From Rhodococcus rhodochrous (GTDB lineage Bacteria; Actinomycetota; Actinomycetes; Mycobacteriales; Mycobacteriaceae): DNA of 64,000 bases. This document shows, one piece after another, positions 18,389 through 26,645 of the stretch. The stretch spans positions 1,479,444 to 1,543,443 of the forward strand of contig NZ_LT906450.1 of NCBI RefSeq assembly GCF_900187265.1, read 5' to 3'. Every line of letters starts with the position of its first letter. Position 1 is the stretch's first letter. Made by a program: the position numbers and the translations under genes. Under the pieces are notes generated by a model. The model did not search any database and was not told the DNA's origin. It saw nothing but the letters and a program-made list of their open reading frames with translations.

Positions 18389-19140
18389 GCGCCGTCATCT
18401 ATGCCACCACGACCACCCGCATCCTGCGTCAACTGCGGACCGACCATCGCACCGTCGCGATGATCGTGCTCGTCCCGAGCCTGCTGATGACGCTGCTGTA
18501 CTTCATGTACCAGAACGTCCCCACCGGCCCGGGCGGCGTCTCGCTGTTCGACCGGATCGCCGTCACGATGCTCGGGATCCTCCCGTTCGTCGTCATGTTT
18601 CTGGTCACCTCCATCGCGATGCAACGCGAGCGCAGTTCGGGCACCCTCGAACGGCTGCTCACGACACCGCTGACGAAACTCGACCTGCTCGCCGGCTACG
18701 GCAGCGCCTTCTCGCTCGCGGCGGCCGTCCAGGCCGGCCTCGCATGTGTGGTGGCCTTCTGGCTGCTCGACGTCACCAGCGCCGGATCGGTGCTGTGGGT
18801 GCTGGTCGTCGCGGTTCTCGTCGCCGTCCTCGGTGTCTCCCTGGGGCTTCTGTGCAGTGCCTTCGCCCGCACCGAGTTCCAGGCCGTGCAGTTCATGCCG
18901 GTGATCGTCATCCCGCAGTTCCTGCTGTGCGGGCTGCTCGTCGCCCGGGACGATCTGCCCGACTGGCTCCGCTGGATCAGCAACGTACTGCCGTTGAGCT
19001 ATGCCGTGGAGGCCCTGCAGGAGATCACCGTGAACCCGGGCGTCACCGGCGTCATGGTGCGGGATCTGGTCGTCGTCGCGGCGTTCGCCGCCGCGGCCCT
19101 CGCGCTCGGTGCGGCGACACTGCGCCGCCGCACCCCGTGA
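18385..19140 (+). CDS. ABC-2 type permease (DrrB-like)
   Basis: A 251-residue integral membrane permease with six predicted helices and the ABC-2 signature (RERSSGTLERLLTTPLTKLDLLAGY). The GTG at 18385 overlaps the ATPase stop and its own stop overlaps the next GTG, so all three genes are translationally coupled. It forms the channel for the DrrA-like ATPase. Export substrate unknown. Confidence 0.92.
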   Translation: MSAVIYATTTTRILRQLRTDHRTVAMIVLVPSLLMTLLYFMYQNVPTGPGGVSLFDRIAVTMLGILPFVVMFLVTSIAMQRERSSGTLERLLTTPLTKLDLLAGYGSAFSLAAAVQAGLACVVAFWLLDVTSAGSVLWVLVVAVLVAVLGVSLGLLCSAFARTEFQAVQFMPVIVIPQFLLCGLLVARDDLPDWLRWISNVLPLSYAVEALQEITVNPGVTGVMVRDLVVVAAFAAAALALGAATLRRRTP

Positions 19141-19748
19141 CGAGCGAGGCCGGGACGCGCCGCCCCGGCCGCCGCCCCGGCAATTCGGGCGCGCGCGACG
19201 ACATCCTTTCGAGCGCCCGGGAGTTGTTCGCCGCCAACGGGTTCGACAAGACCACGGTGCGTGCGGTCGCAGCCCGTGCCGGGGTGGACCCGGCGCTCGT
19301 ACACCACTACTTCGGCACCAAGCTGCAGCTGTTCACCGCGTCCATCGCGCTGCCCGTCGATCCGCGCGACGTCCTCGCTCCCGTGTACGCGGCCCCGCCC
19401 GAGGACCTCGGTCGTGCTCTCGTGGCCGCTCTTCTCGGTGTCTGGGACTCCCCGCACCGCGACGCGGCCGTGGCGATGTTCCGGGCGCAGATCGCCGGCG
19501 GCGACAGCGGCCTGATCCGCTCGTTCCTGCTGGAGGTCGCGCTCGCGCCGCTGTTCGAGCGCATCGATCGTCCCGTCGGTACCGGCAGGCTGCGGGCCGA
19601 ACTGGTGGCCACCCAGATGACCGGGATCATGCTGGTGCGCTACATCATCGGGCTCGAACCGCTCGCGTCGATGCCGTCGGAGCAGCTCGTCGGGATCGTC
19701 GCCCCCACCGTGCAGCACTATCTGACCGGCGATCTGCCCGGGATGTGA
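19137..19748 (+). CDS. TetR/AcrR-family regulator of the ABC operon
   Basis: A 203-residue TetR protein. A basic leader (about residues 7-15) precedes the helix-turn-helix (FDKTTVRAVAARAGVDPALVHHYFGTKLQLF). The C-terminal domain resembles the TetR_C class found beside ABC-2 exporters. It is coupled to the permease by a GTGA overlap, which strongly implies feedback control of this operon, possibly through the palindrome at 17609-17622. Confidence 0.92.
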   Translation: MTSEAGTRRPGRRPGNSGARDDILSSARELFAANGFDKTTVRAVAARAGVDPALVHHYFGTKLQLFTASIALPVDPRDVLAPVYAAPPEDLGRALVAALLGVWDSPHRDAAVAMFRAQIAGGDSGLIRSFLLEVALAPLFERIDRPVGTGRLRAELVATQMTGIMLVRYIIGLEPLASMPSEQLVGIVAPTVQHYLTGDLPGM

Positions 19749-19760
19749 CGATCGACCGGA

Positions 19761-20498
19761 TCACCACGGCACGACGCCGTGGCGGTCGACGAACAGGCCC
19801 TCGAGGGTCTCGGCGAGGCAGGCGGCCAGGATCGCGTCGGTGCCCTCCTCCACCGACTGGGTGCCGGAGAAGCCGTTGAATGCCGTCGCGGTGTATCCGG
19901 GGTCCACGGCCACGACACGCACCTCGGGCAATGCCTTGGCGTACATCAACGTCACCATGTTGAGGGCCGCCTTCGACGACGTGTACACCAGGCCGGGCAG
20001 GGTGGATTCGATCCGCTGCGGATCGGAGGTGACGGCGAACGACCCCATGCCGCTCGACACCATCACCAGCCGGGGCGTCGCCGACCGGCGGAGCAGCGGC
20101 AGGAAGGTGTGGGTGACGCGGACCGGTCCGAGCAGGTTCACCCCGAAGACCGGAAGGAAGTCGGCGGGAACGGTGTCGACGGGATCGCCGAAGTTGCCGA
20201 GGATCCCGGCGTTGTTGACGAGCACGTCCAGGCCTGTCGCCGACGTGCTCACGACATCGTGTGCGGCGGTGACGGATTCGCCGTCGGTCACGTCGAGTTC
20301 GACGACCCGCAGATCGGCGTCGGGATGGTCGGCCCGGATCTTCGCGGCGGTGTCCTCGCCGGCGCGGGTGTCGCGCACGCCCATCCAGACGGTATGACCG
20401 GCTGCGGCGAGGCGACGAGAGGTCTCGGAACCGAGGCCACCGGTGGCGCCGGTGAGGAGAACGGACAGGGACGGTTGCGTGGAATTCTGCGTTGTCAT
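19761..20498 (-). CDS. Short-chain dehydrogenase/reductase
   Basis: A 245-residue SDR with the cofactor loop TGATGGLG near the N terminus, the NNAG motif (LVNNAGILGN), an active-site serine in MVSSGMGS and YTSSK. An Arg in the first beta-alpha region (GVRD) suggests NADPH preference. Start at the ATG of 20498, where GGTGGAAG is well placed. It is divergent from the MmyB-like regulator at 20589; such pairs are common and the regulator may control it. Substrate unknown. Confidence 0.92.
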   Translation of the reverse strand: MTTQNSTQPSLSVLLTGATGGLGSETSRRLAAAGHTVWMGVRDTRAGEDTAAKIRADHPDADLRVVELDVTDGESVTAAHDVVSTSATGLDVLVNNAGILGNFGDPVDTVPADFLPVFGVNLLGPVRVTHTFLPLLRRSATPRLVMVSSGMGSFAVTSDPQRIESTLPGLVYTSSKAALNMVTLMYAKALPEVRVVAVDPGYTATAFNGFSGTQSVEEGTDAILAACLAETLEGLFVDRHGVVPW

Positions 20499-20588
20499 GG
20501 CTTCCACCATCGGAGCATGCGGCGGCCCGTGCCAGGACGTGTCGATCGTGGGATCGGCGGTCCTACCCATACCGCCCGACCGGAGGCC

Positions 20589-21494
20589 ATGCTGGTCGAT
20601 GTGAGTATCGATCGCACCGAGCTTGCAGCAGCGCTCCGGCGGGCCCGTGAACGAGTGGATCCGGGCGACGTCGGGTTGCCCTCCGGCCGGCGCCGCCGAA
20701 CTCCCGGGCTCCGCCGCGAAGAGGTCGCGATGCTCGCGGGGATCAGCGTCGACTACGTCGTGCGCCTCGAACAGGGGAGAGGCCCGGTCCCGTCGGTGCA
20801 GGTCCTCGGCGCTCTCGCCCGGGCGCTGCGACTCGACCTCGACGGGCGGAACCAGCTGTTCCACCTCGCCGGGGTCTCCCCACCCGGACCGGGCACGATC
20901 GACATGCACGTCCGACCGAGCGTGCTGCGCCTGATCGACCGGTTCGCGGACCTGCCGGTGGTGGTGATGAGTGCGAAAGGGGACGTACTCGCGTGGAACG
21001 CGATGGCGTCGGCACTGCACGGCGACTGGTCCGCCGTGGCGCCCGACCGGCGCAACATCCATCGGCTGCGGTTCCTGCCGGACGACGCGGACCCACCGCT
21101 CAGCAGCGTCGGCGTCACCGAGGCGGAGTTCGCAGCGACGGCGCACCAGTCGGTCGCGAGCCTGCGGTCCGCGGCAGCGCGTTATCCGCGCGATACGGGA
21201 CTGCACGAGCTGATCGACGAACTGCGGAGCGGATCCGAACACTTCGCGGAACTCTGGGCGACGGCCGAACCTGGAGGGTGGCGCACGCACACCAAGACCG
21301 TGAACCACCCGGCCCTGGGTCCCATCGTCCTGGACTGCGACACCCTGCACGTGCCCGACGTCGACCAGTCCGTCATCGTCTACTCGGCCGTGCCCGGTAC
21401 ACCTGCGGCAGAGTCGCTCGCGTTGTTGCGCGTGGTGGGTACGCAACAGTGGGGCGGTACGCAACAGTGGGGCGCCGAGTCGTCCCGCCCGTAG
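20589..21494 (+). CDS. Helix-turn-helix regulator with MmyB-type ligand domain
   Basis: A 301-residue XRE-class regulator. The N-terminal HTH (about 12-70) includes TPGLRREEVAMLAGISVDYVVRLEQGRG, a hallmark of the actinobacterial MmyB-like group. The C-terminal domain (about 110-275) is the MmyB ligand-binding PAS-like fold, with DVLAWNAMASAL and SVASLRSAAARYP. The start could also be a GTG at 20601. The last residues contain an 18-base tandem duplication. Divergent from an SDR gene, a typical arrangement for this family. Confidence 0.9.
   Translation: MLVDVSIDRTELAAALRRARERVDPGDVGLPSGRRRRTPGLRREEVAMLAGISVDYVVRLEQGRGPVPSVQVLGALARALRLDLDGRNQLFHLAGVSPPGPGTIDMHVRPSVLRLIDRFADLPVVVMSAKGDVLAWNAMASALHGDWSAVAPDRRNIHRLRFLPDDADPPLSSVGVTEAEFAATAHQSVASLRSAAARYPRDTGLHELIDELRSGSEHFAELWATAEPGGWRTHTKTVNHPALGPIVLDCDTLHVPDVDQSVIVYSAVPGTPAAESLALLRVVGTQQWGGTQQWGAESSRP
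21438..21473 (+). repeat. Two perfect 18-base tandem copies at the 3' end of the mmyB-like gene
   Basis: The 18-base unit GGTACGCAACAGTGGGGC occurs twice in tandem (21438-21455 and 21456-21473), in frame. It doubles the peptide GTQQWG near the C terminus. It probably arose by replication slippage. Confidence 0.9.
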
Positions 21495-21510
21495 GGACCT
21501 GCGGTCGGAT

Positions 21511-22287
21511 TCAGCCGCGGGATGCGTGCTCGCGCAGGAAGGCGATGTCCTCGGCGAGCCCCTCCGCCGGCGTCTCGAGCACGATCGGTGCGTCGGCCTG
21601 CACCGCGATCTCCGCGAGCAACTGCGGATCGATCTGCCCGTCGACGAGATTGGCGTGCCGGTCGCGGGCCGAATCGAACTCGTCCCGCGAATTGTTCAGG
21701 TGCACCAGGTCGATGCGGCCGGTGACCGCGCGCACCCGTTCGACGACGCCGACGAGATCCTCCCCGGCCGCCCAGGCGTGGCAGGTGTCGAGGCAGAAAC
21801 CGGGACCGTAGTCGCCGATGGCGTCCCACAGACGTCCGATCGCGTCGATGTAGCGGGCCATCGCGAAGTCGCCGCCCGCGGTGTTCTCGACGAGGATCGG
21901 CACCCCGAACCCGCCCTTGTCCTCCTGTCGTTCGAACAGCTTGCGCCAGTTCTCGACCCCGGCGGTGACGTCCTCTCCGGCGCGCACGTGCCCGCCGTGG
22001 ACCACCAGCCCGAGCGCACCGATCCGCGCGGCGGCCTCGGCGTGGTCGGCGACGGCCTTGCGCGACGGCATCCGCACCCTGTTGTTCAGGCTCGCCACGT
22101 TGATGACGTACGGCGAGTGCACCACCACGTCGACGTCCGACGCGAGGATCTCCTCGGTGCGCGGATGCTCACCGGGTTTCGTCCACTTCTGCGGGTCCGA
22201 CAGGAACACCTGCACCAGATCGGCACCGAGATGTTCGCCCTGACCGATGGGAACGTCGTCCTGCCGGACGTGCGCACCTATCCGCAT
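21511..22287 (-). CDS. nfo: Endonuclease IV (apurinic/apyrimidinic endonuclease)
   Basis: A 258-residue TIM-barrel AP endonuclease for base-excision repair, using a trinuclear zinc site. Expected ligand motifs are present: VVHSPYVINVAS, LVVHGGHV, ILVENTAGG (metal Glu), GFCLDTCHAWAAG (Asp/His), LVHLNNSRDEFDSARDRHANLVDG (His/Asp/His) and IVLETPAEG (Glu). It starts at ATG 22287; length and motif spacing match actinobacterial Nfo. Divergent from an SDR gene. Confidence 0.93.
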   Translation of the reverse strand: MRIGAHVRQDDVPIGQGEHLGADLVQVFLSDPQKWTKPGEHPRTEEILASDVDVVVHSPYVINVASLNNRVRMPSRKAVADHAEAAARIGALGLVVHGGHVRAGEDVTAGVENWRKLFERQEDKGGFGVPILVENTAGGDFAMARYIDAIGRLWDAIGDYGPGFCLDTCHAWAAGEDLVGVVERVRAVTGRIDLVHLNNSRDEFDSARDRHANLVDGQIDPQLLAEIAVQADAPIVLETPAEGLAEDIAFLREHASRG

Positions 22288-22365
22288 GTGCCACAGGTTA
22301 GGGGAGTGTCCCGCCGACCGGGACCGCAATACGCGCACGCGCCCGGAATCTGCTCGACTCGTCGC

Positions 22366-23127
22366 ATGGGCACACTCGAGGGCAGGGTCGCGCTGATCAC
22401 CGGCGCGGGGCAGGGAATCGGTCAGGGGGTCGCGTTCGCGCTCGCCCGCGAAGGCGTGGCCATCGCGGTCACCGGCCGGACCGAATCGAAACTGGTCGAC
22501 ACCGCCGAGCAGATCCGCGCCTTCGGTGGCACCGCGGAACCGATCGTGTGCGACATCGCCGATCCGGATGCGATCGCCGCTGCGGTGGACCGGACGGTGG
22601 GGGCCTTCGGCGGTGTCGACATCCTCGCCAACAACGCGAGCTTCAACCCGCTCGGGCCGCTGCTCGACCTGAAGCCGCGCGTGCTGGAGAAGGCGTACCG
22701 CTCGGGTCCGCTCGCGGCGCTGCACGCCATGCAGCTCGTCCACCCGATCATGAAGGAACGCGGCGGCGGGTCGATCGTCAACATGGTCACCTCCGCGGCA
22801 GTGCGCTGGGACGTGAGCGGCTACGGCGGCTACGCCTCCACAAAGGAGGCGCTGCGGTCGCTCACCCGCACCGCGGCGTCGGAATGGGGGATCGACGGCA
22901 TCCGCGTCAACGCCATCGCCCCACACGCCCTGTCGCCGGGACTGAAGTGGTGGACGGAGACGAACCCGGAGGAGGCCGCCGAGTTCGTGAAATCCATCCC
23001 GCTCCGCCGCATCGGCGACCCAGAGGAGGACATCGGGCGCGCCGTGGCGTGGATTGTGAGCGACGACGCACGCTATCTCACCGGCGCGACGATCCCGCTG
23101 GACGGAGGCCAGGCACGCTGGGCCTGA
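22366..23127 (+). CDS. Short-chain dehydrogenase/reductase
   Basis: A 253-residue classical SDR with the nucleotide loop TGAGQGIGQG, ANNASF in place of the usual NNAG, the catalytic serine in VTSAAVRW, YGGYASTKEAL (Tyr-Lys) and a C-terminal GATIPLDGGQ. The usual role is alcohol/ketone interconversion with NAD(P)H. The Arg in GRTES after the second strand suggests NADP(H). No operon partner indicates the substrate. Confidence 0.91.
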   Translation: MGTLEGRVALITGAGQGIGQGVAFALAREGVAIAVTGRTESKLVDTAEQIRAFGGTAEPIVCDIADPDAIAAAVDRTVGAFGGVDILANNASFNPLGPLLDLKPRVLEKAYRSGPLAALHAMQLVHPIMKERGGGSIVNMVTSAAVRWDVSGYGGYASTKEALRSLTRTAASEWGIDGIRVNAIAPHALSPGLKWWTETNPEEAAEFVKSIPLRRIGDPEEDIGRAVAWIVSDDARYLTGATIPLDGGQARWA

Positions 23128-23218
23128 ACCACAGACCCGGCATACGCCCGTATCCCCGAATCGAAGATCGGGGTCCTCCCCGATGGTGCAGTGGTCCCGG
23201 CACCGGGAAGATAGGTGC

Positions 23219-23980
23219 ATGCCACTGCACTCGGCCCCAGCAGCCCGCGCCCAGGACCTGAAGAAGATCTACGGAACCGGAGAAACCGCGGTTCACGCCC
23301 TCGACGGTGTGACCGCGGATTTCGCCGCCGGTGAGTTCACCGCGATCATGGGTCCCTCCGGATCGGGCAAGTCGACCCTCATGCACTGCCTCGCAGGTCT
23401 CGACAGCGCGACCTCCGGAGCGGTCTTCATCGGCGACACCGATCTGACGACCCTGTCCGACAAGGGGATGACCCAGCTGCGGCGCGACCGCATCGGCTTC
23501 GTCTTCCAGGCGTTCAACCTCGTCCCCACCCTCACCGCCCTCGAGAACATCACCCTCCCGGTGGACATCGCGGGCCGCAAGGTCGATCAGGAATGGCTCG
23601 ACACCGTCGTCACCCGTCTCGGTCTCACCGACCGTCTCGGACACCGTCCCGGCGAACTGTCCGGTGGCCAGCAGCAGCGTGTCGCGTGCGCGCGTGCCCT
23701 CGCGGGCCGGCCCGAGATCATCTTCGGCGACGAGCCGACCGGCAATCTCGACTCCCGCTCCTCCGGTGAGGTGCTGTCCATCCTGCGGGCAGCCGTCGAC
23801 GAGTTCGACCAGACCGTCGTGATCGTCACCCACGATCCGCGTGCCGCCGGCTACGCCGACCGCGTGGTGTTCCTCGCCGACGGACGCATCGTCGACGAGA
23901 TGCGCGAACCGACGGCCGAACGAGTGCTCGACAGGATGAAGCAGTTCGATCCCGCCTCCGCGGCTCCCGTGGCGGAATAG
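23219..23980 (+). CDS. ABC transporter ATP-binding protein (MacB/LolD class)
   Basis: A 253-residue ATPase of the MacB/LolD/FtsE class. It has GPSGSGKST (Walker A), the Q-loop in GFVFQAFNLVPTLTALEN, LSGGQQQRVACARAL (signature) and IIFGDEPTGNLDS (Walker B). ATPases of this class pair with FtsX-like permeases and act by mechanotransmission rather than ordinary transport. The permease starts 12 bases downstream. A likely role is lipoprotein, peptide or cell-wall-related export. Confidence 0.94.
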   Translation: MPLHSAPAARAQDLKKIYGTGETAVHALDGVTADFAAGEFTAIMGPSGSGKSTLMHCLAGLDSATSGAVFIGDTDLTTLSDKGMTQLRRDRIGFVFQAFNLVPTLTALENITLPVDIAGRKVDQEWLDTVVTRLGLTDRLGHRPGELSGGQQQRVACARALAGRPEIIFGDEPTGNLDSRSSGEVLSILRAAVDEFDQTVVIVTHDPRAAGYADRVVFLADGRIVDEMREPTAERVLDRMKQFDPASAAPVAE

Positions 23981-23991
23981 GAGACACTGCG

Positions 23992-26517
23992 ATGAGTGGG
24001 AATCCCATCCGCAGGGTTGCCCTGCGCAACCTCGCCGCGCACAAGGTGCGGCTCGCCCTGACCGTGCTCTCCGTGGTGCTCGGCACGGCCTTCATCACCG
24101 GTTCGTTCGTCTTCACCGACACCCTGCAGCGCACCTTCGACGACATCTTCGGCGACGTCGCCCAGGGCGTCGACGTCCGCGTCAGCACCGAGCAGTACGG
24201 CACCAGCGGTGTCCCGATCGAGGCCGTCGACCAGGTCGCCGCCCTCCCCGGCGTCGAGCGCACGTCCCCGTCGATCGGTGGCGGCATCATCGTCCTCGAC
24301 TCCGAGGGTGCCGCGATCCAGACCGGAGGCGCACCCGCCGAGGGTTACGCCTACATCCCGCCCGACCGTCTCGTCGGCGAGCCGGAGACCTTCGTGGCAG
24401 GCGGACCGCCGGCGGAGACCGGGCAGATCGCGCTCAACGAGAGTGCGGCCGAACGCGGCGATCTCGCGATCGGCGACAGCACGACCGTGCTCACCATCTC
24501 GCAGGGCATGGTGCCGGTGACCGTCAGCGGCATCTACGAACTCGAGACCGACACCGGCGGCTACATCGGTGCGTTGTTCACCGAGGAACAGGCCTCCCAG
24601 CTGTTCACCGACGGCCGGCACGTCGGCTTCCTCGACGTCGCGGGCGACGGTTCGCTCTCGCCCGAGCAGCTGCGCGACGAGATCGCGGCGGCGCTGCCCG
24701 ACCTGAAGGTACAGACCGGAGCCGAGGTCACCGAGGAGACCAAATCGCAGGTCGCCGAGGCCCTGAACTTCCTCAACTACTTCCTGCTCGCGTTCGGCGC
24801 GATCGCACTGCTCGTCGGCACGTTCATCATCTACAACACCTTCTCGATGATCGTCGCCCAGCGACTGCGCGAACTGGCCCTGCTCCGTGCGATCGGGGCG
24901 AGCCGCAAGCAGGTCGGCCGGTCGGTCACCCTCGAGGCCTTCGTCGTCGGTCTGATCGGCAGCATCATCGGTATCGCCGCGGGCGTCGCGCTCGCCTACG
25001 GTCTGCGCGCGGCACTGAACGCCGCGGATCTCGGACTGCCGTCGGGCCCGCTGCAGTTGTCCCCGCGCACCGTGATCGTCGCGCTGCTCGTCGGCGTGGT
25101 CGTGACGATGATCAGCGCGTACGCCCCGGCGCGGCGCGCCACCCACGTTCCGCCCGTCGCCGCGATGCGCGAGGAGTCCACGGCGACCGTCGAATCGCTG
25201 CGCATCCGCACGATCATCGGTGTGCTCTGCGCGATCGTCGGTGCGGCGCTCGTCGTGGTGGGCGCACAGCAGGTCGGTGGCGGCGCGGCTGCGACGGTCG
25301 GTATCGGTGCCTTCCTGCTGATCCTGTCGGTGCTGTTCGCGGCGCCGGCGTTGTCCCGGCCCGTCGTGAACGCGCTCGGTGCGGTCTTCGCCCGGCCCTT
25401 CGGGGCGATCGGCCGGCTCGCGCGCACCAACGCGACCCGCAATCCGCGTCGCACCGCCGCGACCGCCTTCGCCCTCACCCTGGGCCTGATGCTCGTCTCC
25501 GTCATCGGTGTGTTCGGGTCGTCGGCGAAGGCCAGTGTCGACGCCCTCGTCGACAACGGTGTCGAAGCGGACTTCATGCTCACCGGGCCGCAGATGTTCG
25601 GCGTCCCGGCCCCCGCCGCCGAGGCGGTCCGCGGGGTGGACGGCATCGAGGAGGTCGTGCCCGCCTACGGTGTCCAGGCCAAGATCGACGAGGACTTCGA
25701 ATTCGGCACCGGAGCCGGCGGACCCCTCCAGGACGTTCTCGACCTGGACATGGTCGCGGGCGCCTTCGAGGTGACCGGGGACGAGATCCTCGTCTCGCAG
25801 ACCTCGGCGGACGACCACGGCTGGGAGGTGGGCTCCACCGTTCCGCTCACCAGCCGCGACGGCGACACCGTCGACACCACGGTCGCCGGCATCTTCGCCG
25901 ACAACCAGCTGATCGGTCCGTGGGTCGTCTCGCAGCAACTGTTCGAGCAGTTCACGCCGCCGAACAACCGGTCGGCGCTCGTGGTTCTCATGAACACCGT
26001 CGACGGTGCCGATCCGGAGACCGTGCGCGCGTCGATCGAAGAGGCGGTCAAGGACTACGTGATCGTGCAGGTCCTCGACCGTGAGCAGTTCAAGGGACAG
26101 CAGGCGCAGCAGATCGACATGCTCCTCGCGATCCTCTACGGCCTGCTCGCCCTCGCCGTGGTCATCGCCATCCTCGGCATCGTCAACACCCTGGCGCTGT
26201 CGGTGGTGGAAAGGCGGCGGGAGATCGGCATGCTCCGCGCGGTCGGTATGCAGCGCGCCCAGGTGCGTCGCACGATCTACCTCGAGTCGCTGCTCATCGC
26301 GGTGTTCGGTGCGGTCGTGGGTGTCGTGCTCGGTCTCGCGTTCGGCTGGGCGTTCGTGCGTACCCTCGCCGATCAGGGACTCGACATCATCTCGGTGCCG
26401 TGGTCGCAGGTCGTCGGCATGCTCGTGGCGTCCGGCATCATCGGTGTCCTCGCGGCGCTGTGGCCGGGCCAGCGTGCGGCGAAGACCCCGCCGCTCGAGG
26501 CGATCAGCGACATGTAG
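23992..26517 (+). CDS. FtsX-like ABC transporter permease
   Basis: An 841-residue permease with two FtsX domains, the double-size form common in actinobacteria. It has a membrane helix near residue 20-40, a long extracellular MacB periplasmic-like region (about 50-255), three helices (about 260-380), further helices near 410-510, a second external domain (about 515-710) and three C-terminal helices. The motif ERRREIGMLRAVGMQRAQVRR near residue 740 is the conserved FtsX cytoplasmic segment. It forms one operon with the ATPase. Two hairpins follow it. Confidence 0.94.
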   Translation: MSGNPIRRVALRNLAAHKVRLALTVLSVVLGTAFITGSFVFTDTLQRTFDDIFGDVAQGVDVRVSTEQYGTSGVPIEAVDQVAALPGVERTSPSIGGGIIVLDSEGAAIQTGGAPAEGYAYIPPDRLVGEPETFVAGGPPAETGQIALNESAAERGDLAIGDSTTVLTISQGMVPVTVSGIYELETDTGGYIGALFTEEQASQLFTDGRHVGFLDVAGDGSLSPEQLRDEIAAALPDLKVQTGAEVTEETKSQVAEALNFLNYFLLAFGAIALLVGTFIIYNTFSMIVAQRLRELALLRAIGASRKQVGRSVTLEAFVVGLIGSIIGIAAGVALAYGLRAALNAADLGLPSGPLQLSPRTVIVALLVGVVVTMISAYAPARRATHVPPVAAMREESTATVESLRIRTIIGVLCAIVGAALVVVGAQQVGGGAAATVGIGAFLLILSVLFAAPALSRPVVNALGAVFARPFGAIGRLARTNATRNPRRTAATAFALTLGLMLVSVIGVFGSSAKASVDALVDNGVEADFMLTGPQMFGVPAPAAEAVRGVDGIEEVVPAYGVQAKIDEDFEFGTGAGGPLQDVLDLDMVAGAFEVTGDEILVSQTSADDHGWEVGSTVPLTSRDGDTVDTTVAGIFADNQLIGPWVVSQQLFEQFTPPNNRSALVVLMNTVDGADPETVRASIEEAVKDYVIVQVLDREQFKGQQAQQIDMLLAILYGLLALAVVIAILGIVNTLALSVVERRREIGMLRAVGMQRAQVRRTIYLESLLIAVFGAVVGVVLGLAFGWAFVRTLADQGLDIISVPWSQVVGMLVASGIIGVLAALWPGQRAAKTPPLEAISDM

Positions 26518-26525
26518 GCAGAAAG

Positions 26526-26554
26526 TGCCTGTGGACACGAGTTGTCCACAGGCA
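26526..26554. terminator. Hairpin after the FtsX-type operon, built from DnaA-box-like arms
   Basis: TGCCTGTGGACA (26526-26537) and TGTCCACAGGCA (26543-26554) form a perfect 12-pair stem with the five-base loop CGAGT, eight bases after the permease stop. As a terminator it lacks a T-run, as is usual in this GC range. Its arms also contain DnaA-box sequences. Confidence 0.6.
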
Positions 26555-26569
26555 GTGGAGTTGTCCACA
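26530..26569. other. Cluster of three DnaA-box-like nonamers
   Basis: The high-GC actinobacterial DnaA box TTGTCCACA occurs exactly at 26542-26550 and 26561-26569, and as GTGTCCACA on the other strand at 26530-26538. The first two overlap the arms of a hairpin, but the third is outside it. Function is uncertain. Confidence 0.45.
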
Positions 26570-26570
26570 G

Positions 26571-26604
26571 CGACCGGCCCGCGGAGCGATCCGCGGGCCG
26601 GTCG
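26571..26604. terminator. Strong GC-rich hairpin
   Basis: A perfect 15-pair stem (26571-26585 with 26590-26604) with a four-base GCGA loop, downstream of the ABC permease and 41 bases before the next start. The likely factor-independent or pausing terminator of the ABC operon. Confidence 0.75.
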
Positions 26605-26645
26605 TCGTCGGTGCCCCTTATGCTTCCGCGGCAGGGGGTGGTGGT

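Noticed and set aside
26526-26569. Chromosomal origin of replication because of DnaA boxes
   Set aside because: Only three boxes, no AT-rich unwinding segment, and none of dnaA, dnaN, rpmH or gyrB around it.
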